Source: Oscillospiraceae bacterium
GTDB taxonomy: Bacteria > Bacillota > Clostridia > Oscillospirales > Acutalibacteraceae
NCBI GenBank assembly: GCA_015065425.1
Contig: SVQH01000015.1
Location: forward strand, 1,792 to 65,791
Length of the DNA stretch: 64,000 nucleotides
Reading direction: 5' to 3'
In this document: positions 25,884 through 34,104 of the stretch, in pieces
Position numbering within the stretch: position 1 is the stretch's first letter
How the letters are laid out: each line of letters begins with the position of its first letter
Position numbers and translations under genes: made by a program
The notes under the pieces: model-generated
Told to the model about the DNA's origin: nothing
The model's database searches: none
The model's input: the letters and a program-made list of their open reading frames with translations, nothing else

Positions 25884-27179
25884 GTGGAAAAATTTGTGAT
25901 TCACGGAGGCAAGGCTTTACGCGGTGAAATTGAGATAAGCGGTGCAAAAAATGCTGCTGTTGCAATTCTTCCCGCCACACTTCTTGCCAAAGGTGTTTTT
26001 ACCATAGAAAATGTTCCCGATATAAGAGACATTGCTTCAATGCTTCGCATACTCGAAGTTATGGGTGCAAAGGTGTCATATATCAACAAATCTGCCATAA
26101 ATATAGATACAAGAAATACGGTATCGGACACCGTACCTTATGAGCTTACGAAAAATCTCAGAGCTTCATATTATCTTTTAGGTGCTCTTCTCGGCATGTA
26201 CAACGTTGCAAGAGTTGCAATGCCCGGAGGCTGCAATTTCGGCGGAGTAAGACCCATTGACCTTCACCTCAAAGGTTTTTCGGCTCTCGGTGCAATGATA
26301 TCCACCGACGGCGGTGTAGTCGAAGCAAAGGCGAATAAGCTTATCGGTGCATCTGTCTTCTTTGACAAGGTTTCTGTGGGTGCCACAATAAATGTTATCC
26401 TTGCCGCAGTCAAGGCGAGAGGAATGACCATAATTGAAAATGCAGCAAGAGAGCCTCATATAGTTGACCTTGCAAACTTCCTCAATCTCATGGGTGCCAA
26501 CATCAAGGGTGCAGGCACGGATGTCATAAAAATTGAGGGTGTTTCAGAGCTTCACGGTTGTGATTATTCAATTATTCCCGACCAGATAGAGGCAGGAACT
26601 TATATGGTAGCCGCCGCTGCAACAAAGGGTGACCTCCACATAAAGAATGTGATTCCCAAGCACCTTGATCCCATCTCTGCAAAGCTCAGAGAATGCGGCT
26701 GCATAGTTGATGAATTTGACGACAGCGTAAGAGTAATTGCTACGGGCAGACTTCACTGCTGCAACATAAAGACTCTTCCCCATCCCGGCTTCCCCACGGA
26801 TATGCAGCCTCAGTTTACCACCCTTCTTGCACTGTGCGAGGGTACAAGCATCGTATCGGACAGCGTATGGGACAACCGTTTCAGATATGTTGACCAGCTT
26901 ACGAGAATGGGTGCACAGATTCAGATTGAAGGCAAAGCCGCCATCGTTCAGGGCATATCCACCTTCAAGGGTGCTCCCGTCAAGGCAGACGACCTGAGAG
27001 CAGGTGCCGCAATGATAATTGCAGGACTTTGTGCCAAGGGAACAACGGAAATTGAAGATATAATCCACATTGACAGAGGATATGAAGATGTGGTAAGAAA
27101 ACTCAGAGCCGTAGGTGCTGACATCTCAAGAGTAGACTTCCCCGCTTCAGGAATTACCACGGGCAGAAAAAATGCATAA
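25884..27179 (+). CDS. murA: UDP-N-acetylglucosamine 1-carboxyvinyltransferase
   Basis: The N-terminus EKFVIHGGKALRGEIEISG and GAKNAA is diagnostic of MurA. The phosphoenolpyruvate-binding cysteine lies in PGGCNFGGVRPIDLH (about residue 117). The enzyme makes the first committed precursor of peptidoglycan and is the fosfomycin target; the cysteine form is the sensitive type. The GTG at 25884 gives the family's usual first residue and has AAGGAAG 8 nt upstream; an in-frame GTG at 25875 would add three residues. It ends 6 nt before a strong terminator. Confidence 0.96.
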   Translation: MEKFVIHGGKALRGEIEISGAKNAAVAILPATLLAKGVFTIENVPDIRDIASMLRILEVMGAKVSYINKSAINIDTRNTVSDTVPYELTKNLRASYYLLGALLGMYNVARVAMPGGCNFGGVRPIDLHLKGFSALGAMISTDGGVVEAKANKLIGASVFFDKVSVGATINVILAAVKARGMTIIENAAREPHIVDLANFLNLMGANIKGAGTDVIKIEGVSELHGCDYSIIPDQIEAGTYMVAAAATKGDLHIKNVIPKHLDPISAKLRECGCIVDEFDDSVRVIATGRLHCCNIKTLPHPGFPTDMQPQFTTLLALCEGTSIVSDSVWDNRFRYVDQLTRMGAQIQIEGKAAIVQGISTFKGAPVKADDLRAGAAMIIAGLCAKGTTEIEDIIHIDRGYEDVVRKLRAVGADISRVDFPASGITTGRKNA

Positions 27180-27185
27180 AAAAAC

Positions 27186-27229
27186 GGTCTCAGACTTACT
27201 TTTCAGTATGCCTGAGACCTTATTTTTTA
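27186..27229 (+). terminator. Rho-independent terminator of murA
   Basis: GGTCTCAG (27186-27193) pairs with CTGAGACC (27212-27219), followed by TTATTTTTT. Confidence 0.9.
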
Positions 27230-27340
27230 TGTCCCGTCGAACGGAAAGTAAACTTCCCTCGGCGATGGACTATCCGAAAACGTTCCGCCGTAGGCATACG
27301 GCGAAGCCGTTTTCTTGTACAGAAAAACTGTAAAGCTTAC

Positions 27341-27381
27341 AAATCATAATTCAGCAGTCATTTACTGTTAAATTATGATTT
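27341..27381. repeat. Long inverted repeat with AAATCATAATT arms
   Basis: An 18-bp stem with one mismatch, one G-T pair and a 5-nt loop. The outer arms AAATCATAATT and AATTATGATTT are perfect. The right arm overlaps the stop codon of the convergent minus-strand gene. The same arm sequence forms a perfect palindrome at 48349-48383. The 27230-27340 interval beside it holds GC-rich short palindromes (e.g. GCCGTAGGCATACGGC) and no gene. Confidence 0.7.
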
Positions 27382-28519
27382 ATTTGAACAGGTTTGCGAA
27401 AAATTCAAATATCATAGCAAAGAAGCCGAAGATTCTGGTTATTCCGAGAAAATCCTTTTCATAAGCTCTGTAAGCCTTGCTGACACATTCGGAGGTATCG
27501 GCATCTATGTTTTCTATGCTTCCCGTTCCGCCGATTTTTCCTACAAGAAGTATATTCTTGACAGCGTTTCCGTTAAAGCCTGCTTTAAGTCCCGTAATAT
27601 CGGAATTGAATTTTCCGTCTGCTTTGAATACTGTCTGAACACCGCCTCTGTCGGTATACCAGAAGCAGAAGGAATTTGTAAATGTACAGTGACCGTCATC
27701 TGTCTGACGGTAGCCTATGGCAAAATTATCGCTGTAGCAATAATCAAACCAGTTATTATTTGATTCAATGAGAAATCCGCAGCTGTCTTCATAATCGGTA
27801 TAATCGGAATAGTAAAGAGGATGGATATTTCTCAGCATATTGCCGGAGCTTTTTACATGAACACCTGTATAAATATTACCTATACGGATATTAGTAAGAG
27901 TGTTGTCAAAACCTTCAAGAAGTACACCCACGGATTTGACAGTGCCGTTACCTATGATATTTACACCTGTAATGTCACTGTCGGATGAACCGCTGTTAGC
28001 TCCGTACATAATATGAAGACCGATAACGGTATTTTTTATTGACACATTTCTTACGGCGGTTTCTCTGCCGCTGTTTATTGAAACACCGTTTGCCTTGCCG
28101 CTGCCGTCAATGATACCGCCTTCAAGAGAATAATTACTGCCTGCAGTGTGAGTATCGTTGGAGGGGGCTTTACCGCCAAGCTGAATTACCGCTTCACCTT
28201 CGGGGAAATTTTCGCCCGCTTTTACAACAGCAAATTCAGACAGCTTCAGAGACACACTCTTGTGAGGGTCTGCAGGGGTAAGAATGGGCGAATCAACAAT
28301 GTATTCACCGTCAGGGAAAAATATCACCCTGTTGGGATTATTGTCAATAACAGCCTGAATATCATCTGAAATATCAGTACCGGTATTGCAATCCGCAAAA
28401 TCTGTCAGCTGCAGATATCCGCTGTTATCAACAGCACCTGCCATGGGAATACATAAACCGAAAAAGAGGACCGCTGAGAGAATAACACTGAAAAATTTCA
28501 AAGACTTCGTTCTTGACAT
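27380..28519 (-). CDS. Secreted right-handed beta-helix (pectate-lyase-like) protein with hydrophobic C-tail
   Basis: A signal peptide (FFSVILSAVLFFGLCIPMAGA) is followed by a Gly/Asp/Asn-rich repetitive body. It includes DDIQAVIDNNPNRVIFFPDG, the typical entry of pectate-lyase-like beta-helix proteins, and strand repeats such as NVSIKNTVIGLHI, DITGVNIIGNG and NTLTNIRIGNIYTGV. Catalytic residues cannot be assigned. The C-terminus ends in ITRIFGFFAMIFEFFANLFK, the FF..LF tail shared with other exported proteins of the window. Extracellular glycan binding or lysis is inferred from the fold. Confidence 0.75.
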   Translation of the reverse strand: MSRTKSLKFFSVILSAVLFFGLCIPMAGAVDNSGYLQLTDFADCNTGTDISDDIQAVIDNNPNRVIFFPDGEYIVDSPILTPADPHKSVSLKLSEFAVVKAGENFPEGEAVIQLGGKAPSNDTHTAGSNYSLEGGIIDGSGKANGVSINSGRETAVRNVSIKNTVIGLHIMYGANSGSSDSDITGVNIIGNGTVKSVGVLLEGFDNTLTNIRIGNIYTGVHVKSSGNMLRNIHPLYYSDYTDYEDSCGFLIESNNNWFDYCYSDNFAIGYRQTDDGHCTFTNSFCFWYTDRGGVQTVFKADGKFNSDITGLKAGFNGNAVKNILLVGKIGGTGSIENIDADTSECVSKAYRAYEKDFLGITRIFGFFAMIFEFFANLFK

Positions 28520-28600
28520 GATTCCACCGACTTTCTGTAATTATAATGAAACAAATTAATATATCTGAACCCCTGTCGACGTTCAATGATAAAACGTAAT

Positions 28601-28789
28601 TTATTCATCCTCGTCTGCTATTTCCATAACGACATAGGTTTTTCCGTCTTTTAAGACCTTATTCATTTTACTGAAGCACACATAAGTTTTTTCAAGCTCA
28701 TCGTACATTTTATTGACATCCGCACCGTCTGCATTAAAATACATGAGCATTGATTTTTCTTTGTTTTCCGTAAATTCGGGAAGAAGCAT
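28601..28789 (-). CDS. Small acidic protein of unknown function
   Basis: This 62-residue protein follows the MATE gene by 19 nt, with AAAGGAGAG properly spaced before its ATG, so it is translated from the same transcript. It contains VVMEIADEDE at the end and no TM segment. It is absent from well-known families as far as I can tell. It might be a regulatory partner or simply a hitchhiker of the folate/thymidylate operon. Confidence 0.55.
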   Translation of the reverse strand: MLLPEFTENKEKSMLMYFNADGADVNKMYDELEKTYVCFSKMNKVLKDGKTYVVMEIADEDE

Positions 28790-28808
28790 ATTATCTCTCC
28801 TTTATGTT

Positions 28809-30191
28809 TTATATGAGTGTACGCACCCAGACTTTTTTTCTTACGAGGGTAAGTCCGACAATGACCTTTACAATACCGATGAGCTGAATTATCGGGAATA
28901 CCCAATAAATTGAAAGACCTGCATAATAAAGTATAAACGCAGCGGGAACTGAAAGAGCCCACAGAGTACCTGAGTCAAACAGGAAGGTTATGAATGTTTT
29001 ACCTCCCGAACGCAGTGTGAAATATGATGCGTTTGCTATGGCATCTATCCACATGACACCGGCAAAGACTCTGATGAAATATACCGCAAGCTCCTTTGCC
29101 TCATCGGCTGTTTCTTTATAAAGAGCAGGAATCAAAGCTCCTACGGTAGCAAGAAGAACACCCATGATAAGGCTCAGAAAAACCGAGAACGCAATGAGTT
29201 TATTTACGCTGTCAACAGCTTCCTTATGCTTTTCTGCCCCGAGAAGTCTTCCTGCGATTATACCTATACTCGAGCCCATTGAAAGAAAGGCTATCATAAA
29301 CAGGTTATTTACGGTGTTTGCAATGCTTGAAGCTGCCACGACCATGGGGCCGTGAAGAGAATAAGCAACGGAAAGCATGGACATACCCGTAGACCAGAGC
29401 ACCTCATTGAGAAACAGAGGAATAGCTTTTTTCGTTACGGAAACGGTAAGCTCTGAGGGAATTGTAAAGCTCTTGAAAATATATCTCACATAAGGGAACT
29501 TTGTCTTTCTCTTTAAGAGTGCATACACCACAAGAATTATACATTCCACGTATCTTGAAAGCACAGTTGCAGTTGCAGCACCTCTTACACCCATTTCGGG
29601 GAAACCGAACTTACCGAAAATGAGTAAATAATTGAATACGCAGTTTACGACAACGGCAATAAGTCCCGTAATCATGGGAGTGAAGGTGTCGCCCGTTTCT
29701 CTTAAAGTACCTGCAAATGCATTTGCAATGGCAAAGGGCAGAAGACCTATTAAAATTACAGCGAGATATTCCTTTGCATAAGTCATTGTCAGGGCAATAT
29801 CCACTCCGTCTCCGCTTTCGTGCAGGAACATAGAAATTAAGAATTCGCCGAAAAACAGGAATATACCCATAGCAATGACTAAAAGCACAATACAGATATA
29901 AATTTTATATCTGAGAGTATGTCTTATACCGTCGTTGTCTTTTTTTCCGTAAAACTGTGCGGTAAAAATACCGACACCGCTTATTGCACCGAATATTGCA
30001 AGATTAAAAATAAATACAAGCTGGTTGACAACGGAAACACCCGTCATCTGCTCTGTACCCACAGAGCCGACCATAATATTGTCAAGCATATTGACAAGAT
30101 TGGTAATAAAATTCTGCAGCATTATGGGAACTGCAACCGTAAAGGTCATTTTATAAAATGACTTATCGCCAATGAGCCTTTTTATATTCAT
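28809..30191 (-). CDS. MATE-family multidrug/Na+ efflux transporter
   Basis: This 460-residue protein has 12 predicted TM segments. MATE hallmarks include VAVPIMLQNFITNLVNMLDN near the N-terminus and GALSGVG-like repeats in each half (GAISGVGIFTAQF, SMGSSIGIIAGRLLGA). It exports organic cations or drugs with an ion gradient. It sits directly downstream of folA (21-nt gap) in the thyA-folA operon. Confidence 0.88.
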   Translation of the reverse strand: MNIKRLIGDKSFYKMTFTVAVPIMLQNFITNLVNMLDNIMVGSVGTEQMTGVSVVNQLVFIFNLAIFGAISGVGIFTAQFYGKKDNDGIRHTLRYKIYICIVLLVIAMGIFLFFGEFLISMFLHESGDGVDIALTMTYAKEYLAVILIGLLPFAIANAFAGTLRETGDTFTPMITGLIAVVVNCVFNYLLIFGKFGFPEMGVRGAATATVLSRYVECIILVVYALLKRKTKFPYVRYIFKSFTIPSELTVSVTKKAIPLFLNEVLWSTGMSMLSVAYSLHGPMVVAASSIANTVNNLFMIAFLSMGSSIGIIAGRLLGAEKHKEAVDSVNKLIAFSVFLSLIMGVLLATVGALIPALYKETADEAKELAVYFIRVFAGVMWIDAIANASYFTLRSGGKTFITFLFDSGTLWALSVPAAFILYYAGLSIYWVFPIIQLIGIVKVIVGLTLVRKKVWVRTLI

Positions 30192-30212
30192 ACTTTCTCC
30201 AAAAAATATCTG

Positions 30213-30689
30213 TCAGTTTTTAGTATACAGGATGTGTTTATATTTAAGGGAATTTTCCTCCCCTTCATCAAGAATTTCCTTTTTCCACCGGGAAAGGTCT
30301 GTTTCGGGGAAATACACATCTGCAGATTTGTCTTCAAATTCCACCTCAGTCACATAAAGCTTCCGAGCCACAGGCAAAAATGTCTCGTATATACTCGCTC
30401 CGCCTATGATGAAAACTTCCTCAGTTTCGCTCTCTTTAAGAGCCGCCTCAATATCGGATACGACTACAGCCCCCGGAGCTTCAAAAGAACTGTCACGGGA
30501 AATAACTATGTTTTTTCTTCCGGGAAGGGCTTTGGGGAGAGACTGAAAGGTTTTTCTTCCCATAATTATACTTTTACCCATAGTAACTGCCTTGAAAAAT
30601 TTAAGGTCAGAGGGCAGATGCCACAGAAGGTCATTGTTTTTTCCTATTTCATTATTCTTGCCTACGGCAACTATCATTGAAACTGTCAT
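30213..30689 (-). CDS. folA: Dihydrofolate reductase
   Basis: This 158-residue protein, the standard length, begins SMIVAVGKNNEIGKNNDLLW, followed by HLPSDLKFFKAVTMGK and IIMGRKTFQSLPKALPGR and later VFIIGGASIYE. It reduces dihydrofolate to tetrahydrofolate, regenerating cofactor consumed by thymidylate synthase, whose gene is 9 nt upstream. Trimethoprim/methotrexate target family. Confidence 0.95.
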   Translation of the reverse strand: MTVSMIVAVGKNNEIGKNNDLLWHLPSDLKFFKAVTMGKSIIMGRKTFQSLPKALPGRKNIVISRDSSFEAPGAVVVSDIEAALKESETEEVFIIGGASIYETFLPVARKLYVTEVEFEDKSADVYFPETDLSRWKKEILDEGEENSLKYKHILYTKN

Positions 30690-30698
30690 ACTCTCTCC

Positions 30699-31601
30699 TT
30701 ACTGTGCAATGGGGAAAGAAATTTTTCCCTGATGCTGATAATCGATAAGCTTTATGTCCTTTAAGTCCCTTGAATTGTCAAAGCTGAAGAAATCCGTCAC
30801 CTCGGGATTAAGCCATAATTTCGGTGCAGGGAAAGACCCGTTTTCATCGAAACGCCTTATCTGTTCTTTTATTCCGTCAATCTGATTTACATATATATGT
30901 GCATCCTTTATGCTCCAGTCAAGTGTGCCGGGCTTCAGCCCCGTTACATGGCACAGCATCATGAGAAGCACACTGTACTGAGTCACATTGAAAGGAAGAC
31001 CTAAAGGCACATCACAGCTTCTCTGATGCACCCATGCATTGAGCTTCCCGTCTGTCACATCCCATTCACTGCTCCACACACATGAGGGAAGTACAGCAGT
31101 TTCAAGGTAATCGTTCTGATAAAGACTCATTATCATTCTTCTGTCACGGGGGTTGTTTTTTATGGTATCGATAAGCTTTTCCGTAAGATGAAACTTATTT
31201 ATTATCCAGCCGTAAGCAGTGCCTATAGTGTGAGCCCACTCTTTTCCGAATTCTTTTTTTATTTCTTTTTTTACAAGCTTTCCGTTTTCGTCGGGAACCA
31301 TCTGCGTAGCCGTCCAGAAGCCGTCCTCATCAATTTCCCACTCGTTCCATATATTTACATCTCTCTGCTGAAGCCAGCGGACATCGTTTGACTGTGCCTG
31401 ATAGAACCAGAGCATTTCAAGGACAGCCTGACGGATGAAAAGCTGTTTTGTGGTAAGAATGGGGAATTCCTCACCCAAATCAAAATGAAAATGGTGAGAA
31501 GGGACTTTTATAGTATCAATACCCGTTCTGTTTTCAACTCTTACACCTTCACTGAGGATTCTTTTACAAAGGTCAAGATAATCCTTATCCCATTTTGACA
31601 T
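30699..31601 (-). CDS. thyA: Thymidylate synthase
   Basis: This 300-residue protein has the ThyA pattern: RTGIDTIKVPSHHFHFDL, FPILTTKQLF, a catalytic Cys in VLPSCVWSSEWDV, VHQRSCDVPLGLPFNVTQY and KDAHIYVNQ. The residues after the catalytic Cys differ from the E. coli CHTLYQF form and are closer to the CxxxxxW type seen in Bacillus ThyA. It methylates dUMP using methylene-tetrahydrofolate. Gene order amidohydrolase-thyA-folA, with 12-nt and 9-nt gaps. Confidence 0.93.
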   Translation of the reverse strand: MSKWDKDYLDLCKRILSEGVRVENRTGIDTIKVPSHHFHFDLGEEFPILTTKQLFIRQAVLEMLWFYQAQSNDVRWLQQRDVNIWNEWEIDEDGFWTATQMVPDENGKLVKKEIKKEFGKEWAHTIGTAYGWIINKFHLTEKLIDTIKNNPRDRRMIMSLYQNDYLETAVLPSCVWSSEWDVTDGKLNAWVHQRSCDVPLGLPFNVTQYSVLLMMLCHVTGLKPGTLDWSIKDAHIYVNQIDGIKEQIRRFDENGSFPAPKLWLNPEVTDFFSFDNSRDLKDIKLIDYQHQGKISFPIAQ

Positions 31602-31613
31602 GACTTTTTCTCC

Positions 31614-32405
31614 TTATATTTTAATTCCTAAAAGCCTTTCGGCATTCTTATATGCTATTTTTTCTTTTGCATCATCGGAAATTTTCATTTTCATGAGATT
31701 TTCCTTTTCTTTTACGGGAGACCCCAGAGGAAAATCACTGGCAAAAAGCACTCTGTCCTCACCGAAACGGGAAACCATTTCCGTACATTTCTCAATTCCG
31801 TAAATATATTCCGAGCTTGAGATATCCACATAGCAGTTTTCCATATCACTGAGATATTCTGCACCCGTATCAGCCATTGACCAGCCGCCGAAATGAGCAC
31901 CTATGCATCTGAGTTTCGGAAATTCCTTCATAACATGACGCAGCTTTTCGGGGTGAGAATAACTGTATCTCGGGTCCCCCGTATGGGCTACCAGAATATA
32001 TTTTCCCGCCATCATCTCATATACGGGAAACATCCTTTTGTCATCAATATCAAAAAGCTGTGTGTCGGGATGGATTTTTATTCCCCGAAGCCCCAGTTTT
32101 TCAATCCGCTGAAACTCTGAAACAATATCCTCCATACCTGCGTGAAGTGTGCCGAAGGAAACAAAATCGCTGTTTTCCTTTGCAACGGCGGCGGCATAAT
32201 CGTTTATATGCTGAACACCTGTGGGCTTTACGGCAACGGGAAGAATTACACAAAGACCGACGCCCGCCTCTTTTGCAACTTTTTTAAGATTGTCCTTTGT
32301 TCCGATGTTGTATGCTTCATAAGCATAAAAATCCTCTACGCTTTTCGTGGCTTTTTCAGCCACAGCATCGGGATAAATATGAGTGTGAAAATCTATGAGC
32401 TTCAT
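31614..32405 (-). CDS. Amidohydrolase-related TIM-barrel hydrolase
   Basis: This 263-residue protein from the ATG at 32405 starts with the canonical metal site IDFHTHIYPD, then GIKIHPD, VAHTGDP, GAHFGGW and FASDFPLG. All fit the amidohydro_2 family. An upstream extension to 32507 is rejected because it runs through the promoter at 32466-32494. It is the first gene of the thyA-folA-MATE operon. Substrate unknown. Confidence 0.78.
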   Translation of the reverse strand: MKLIDFHTHIYPDAVAEKATKSVEDFYAYEAYNIGTKDNLKKVAKEAGVGLCVILPVAVKPTGVQHINDYAAAVAKENSDFVSFGTLHAGMEDIVSEFQRIEKLGLRGIKIHPDTQLFDIDDKRMFPVYEMMAGKYILVAHTGDPRYSYSHPEKLRHVMKEFPKLRCIGAHFGGWSMADTGAEYLSDMENCYVDISSSEYIYGIEKCTEMVSRFGEDRVLFASDFPLGSPVKEKENLMKMKISDDAKEKIAYKNAERLLGIKI

Positions 32406-32465
32406 ATATATTCTACCGCTTGTCCTTTTGTGACGATTAATGCTTAAATATTTTACCAAATATTC

Positions 32466-32494
32466 ATTATATACTTTTATAAATTTTATTTCAA
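32466..32494 (-). promoter_or_regulatory. Sigma-A promoter of the amidohydrolase-thyA-folA-MATE operon
   Basis: TTGAAA (32494-32489), a 17-nt spacer and a perfect TATAAT (32471-32466) on the minus strand. Divergent from the promoter at 32543. Confidence 0.75.
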
Positions 32495-32542
32495 CACTTT
32501 TACACAAAATACGGTATCAAGTGCAAAAGTGTGCATATTTTC

Positions 32543-32572
32543 TTTACAAAAACATTCCCTCTGTGATAAAAT
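32543..32572 (+). promoter_or_regulatory. Sigma-A promoter of the SIS-domain gene
   Basis: TTTACA (32543-32548), an 18-nt spacer and TAAAAT (32567-32572). The start codon follows after AGAGGAAATGAC. Confidence 0.6.
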
Positions 32573-32605
32573 TAAAAGTAACTTTTACAGAAAAGAGGAA
32601 ATGAC

Positions 32606-33343
32606 ATGAAAAAGACTCTGGAATATCTTGAAAATATGAAAAAAATCCTTGATGATATAATAAATGAGCAGCTCACGGAAATTGAAAAATGCTCCCTTGC
32701 CTTTGCAGATGCCCTTGAAAGAGGAAGCAACATTTTCCTTTTCGGTACGGGTCATTCACATATACTTGCAGAGGAGCTTTTTTACCGTGCAGGAGGACTT
32801 GTTAAAATTCAGCCCGTACTTGAAACTGCACTAATGCTTCATGAAAGTGCTTCAAAGAGTACGGAAATTGAAAGACTTGAGGGCTATGCAGAAATAATTT
32901 TTGAAAGCTATTCCATGAAAAAAGACGATGTTATTGTAATAATATCAAATTCAGGCAGAAACGGCGTATGCGTCGACATGGCAAGTCTTGCAAAGGAAAA
33001 AGGACTTACGGTCATTGCACTTACCAATCTCAGACATTCAAAATCTGGAGCCTCCCGACACAAAAGCGGAAAGAAGCTTTACGAATTCGCCGATATAGTT
33101 CTTGATAACATGGGCTGTATAGGTGATGCAAGTATATATTTTGAGGAAATAAACAGAAATGCCGCCCCCACCTCCACCTCGGCAGGAGCAGCCATACTCA
33201 ATGCGGCTGTATGCGGATGTATAGAAAAAATGCTCTCAGACGGTATAACCCCCGAGGTGTTCTCCTCCAGCAACATAGACGGCGGAGATGAAATAAACGA
33301 ACAATTTATCAGAAAATATAAAAACACAATTAAATCACTGTAA
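32606..33343 (+). CDS. SIS-domain phosphosugar-binding protein (UPF0309-like)
   Basis: This 245-residue protein is a single SIS fold with IFLFGTGHSHILAEEL, VIVIISNSGRNGV and LTVIALTNLRHSKSGASRHKSG. It matches the UPF0309 group of sugar isomerase/phosphosugar-binding proteins, often associated with aminosugar use. Catalysis versus regulation cannot be decided. Single gene under its own promoter. Confidence 0.82.
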   Translation: MKKTLEYLENMKKILDDIINEQLTEIEKCSLAFADALERGSNIFLFGTGHSHILAEELFYRAGGLVKIQPVLETALMLHESASKSTEIERLEGYAEIIFESYSMKKDDVIVIISNSGRNGVCVDMASLAKEKGLTVIALTNLRHSKSGASRHKSGKKLYEFADIVLDNMGCIGDASIYFEEINRNAAPTSTSAGAAILNAAVCGCIEKMLSDGITPEVFSSSNIDGGDEINEQFIRKYKNTIKSL

Positions 33344-33344
33344 A

Positions 33345-33458
33345 TTATACTTCTCTCCAGCTGTACTTTTCCGTCCAATAGCGTTCTCCGATAAATTGCA
33401 GTGTTTCTCTGTTTTTCCGCAACTCGGCAATAAACTTTCTCACCTCAACCGTATTCAC
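33345..33458 (-). pseudogene. 37-codon remnant resembling the start of an XRE-type regulator
   Basis: A GTG at 33458 with AAGGAG 7 nt upstream opens NTVEVRKFIAELRKNRETL. This is the typical beginning of Clostridial XRE-family regulators, but the helix-turn-helix core is missing and the frame stops after 37 codons. It looks like an internally deleted regulator gene whose translation signals survive. It could instead be a genuine small protein. Confidence 0.4.
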
Positions 33459-33571
33459 AATATAACTCCTTCAACTGTTCTAATGAAAATTATAACCCCA
33501 AAAACAGAAAAAGTCACCCTAATTCAGGTAGAATCATAATATATCACCTTTTACGGCTTCTGATATTGTGA

Positions 33572-33904
33572 GAAATTTACCGTAAGAAGAAACCACACCC
33601 TGAAATATGGATAAATTATTTTTTGCGTATGCCGGAGTTATATTCTGAAAAAGTATGTGAATTATCCAAAGAATCAACAGATGATGCACTGGACAACGGT
33701 TTATCATATTTAAGTTCAAAGGAAAAAGATTTATTGACTTTTCTGTTAAAAAACCGTATTTTTGAATTTACGCCTATAGATATAAGCAAAAAATTAGGTG
33801 TTACGAATAAAACAATTATTAACCGTTGTGCTAAACTTACATCCAACGGATTTTTGCTTCCCAATATTGTAAGAGAAAGAGTACTTTTCTTATTCTCTGA
33901 GTGA
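33572..33904 (+). pseudogene. C-terminal remnant resembling a Fic-family protein (winged-helix tail)
   Basis: The frame is open from 33572 (after a TGA) to the TGA at 33904 without a credible start or ribosome binding site. It reads PEIWINYFLRMPELYSEKV, then a winged-helix segment (FTPIDISKKLGVTNKTIINR) and GFLLPNIVRERVLF. Such a linker plus wHTH is found at the C-terminus of some Fic-domain proteins. The catalytic HPFxxGNGR motif is absent. I read it as a decayed gene end; the Fic assignment is tentative. 33905-34104 holds nothing I can support. Confidence 0.35.
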
Positions 33905-34104
33905 ATTCACCAAAATAAACAATAAAAAAATTCTTGTAAAACTCGGAAGAAATTAAAAAGACGGAAAATGGAGAAAAATACGGGTATTTACTGAAATTTC
34001 GATTTAATTTATCGGAAAGTTCATAAACATTTGCAGAAAAACTGAAAATCTGTTCTTCTCTTTGTCAATTCAGGTTACATCTTTATATCTTTTTCCGAAA
34101 TCTT

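Noticed and set aside
27230..27340. Further hairpin-array element after murA
   Set aside because: It has GC-rich palindromes but none of the ATATCAC-type linkers, so it is not assigned to that family.
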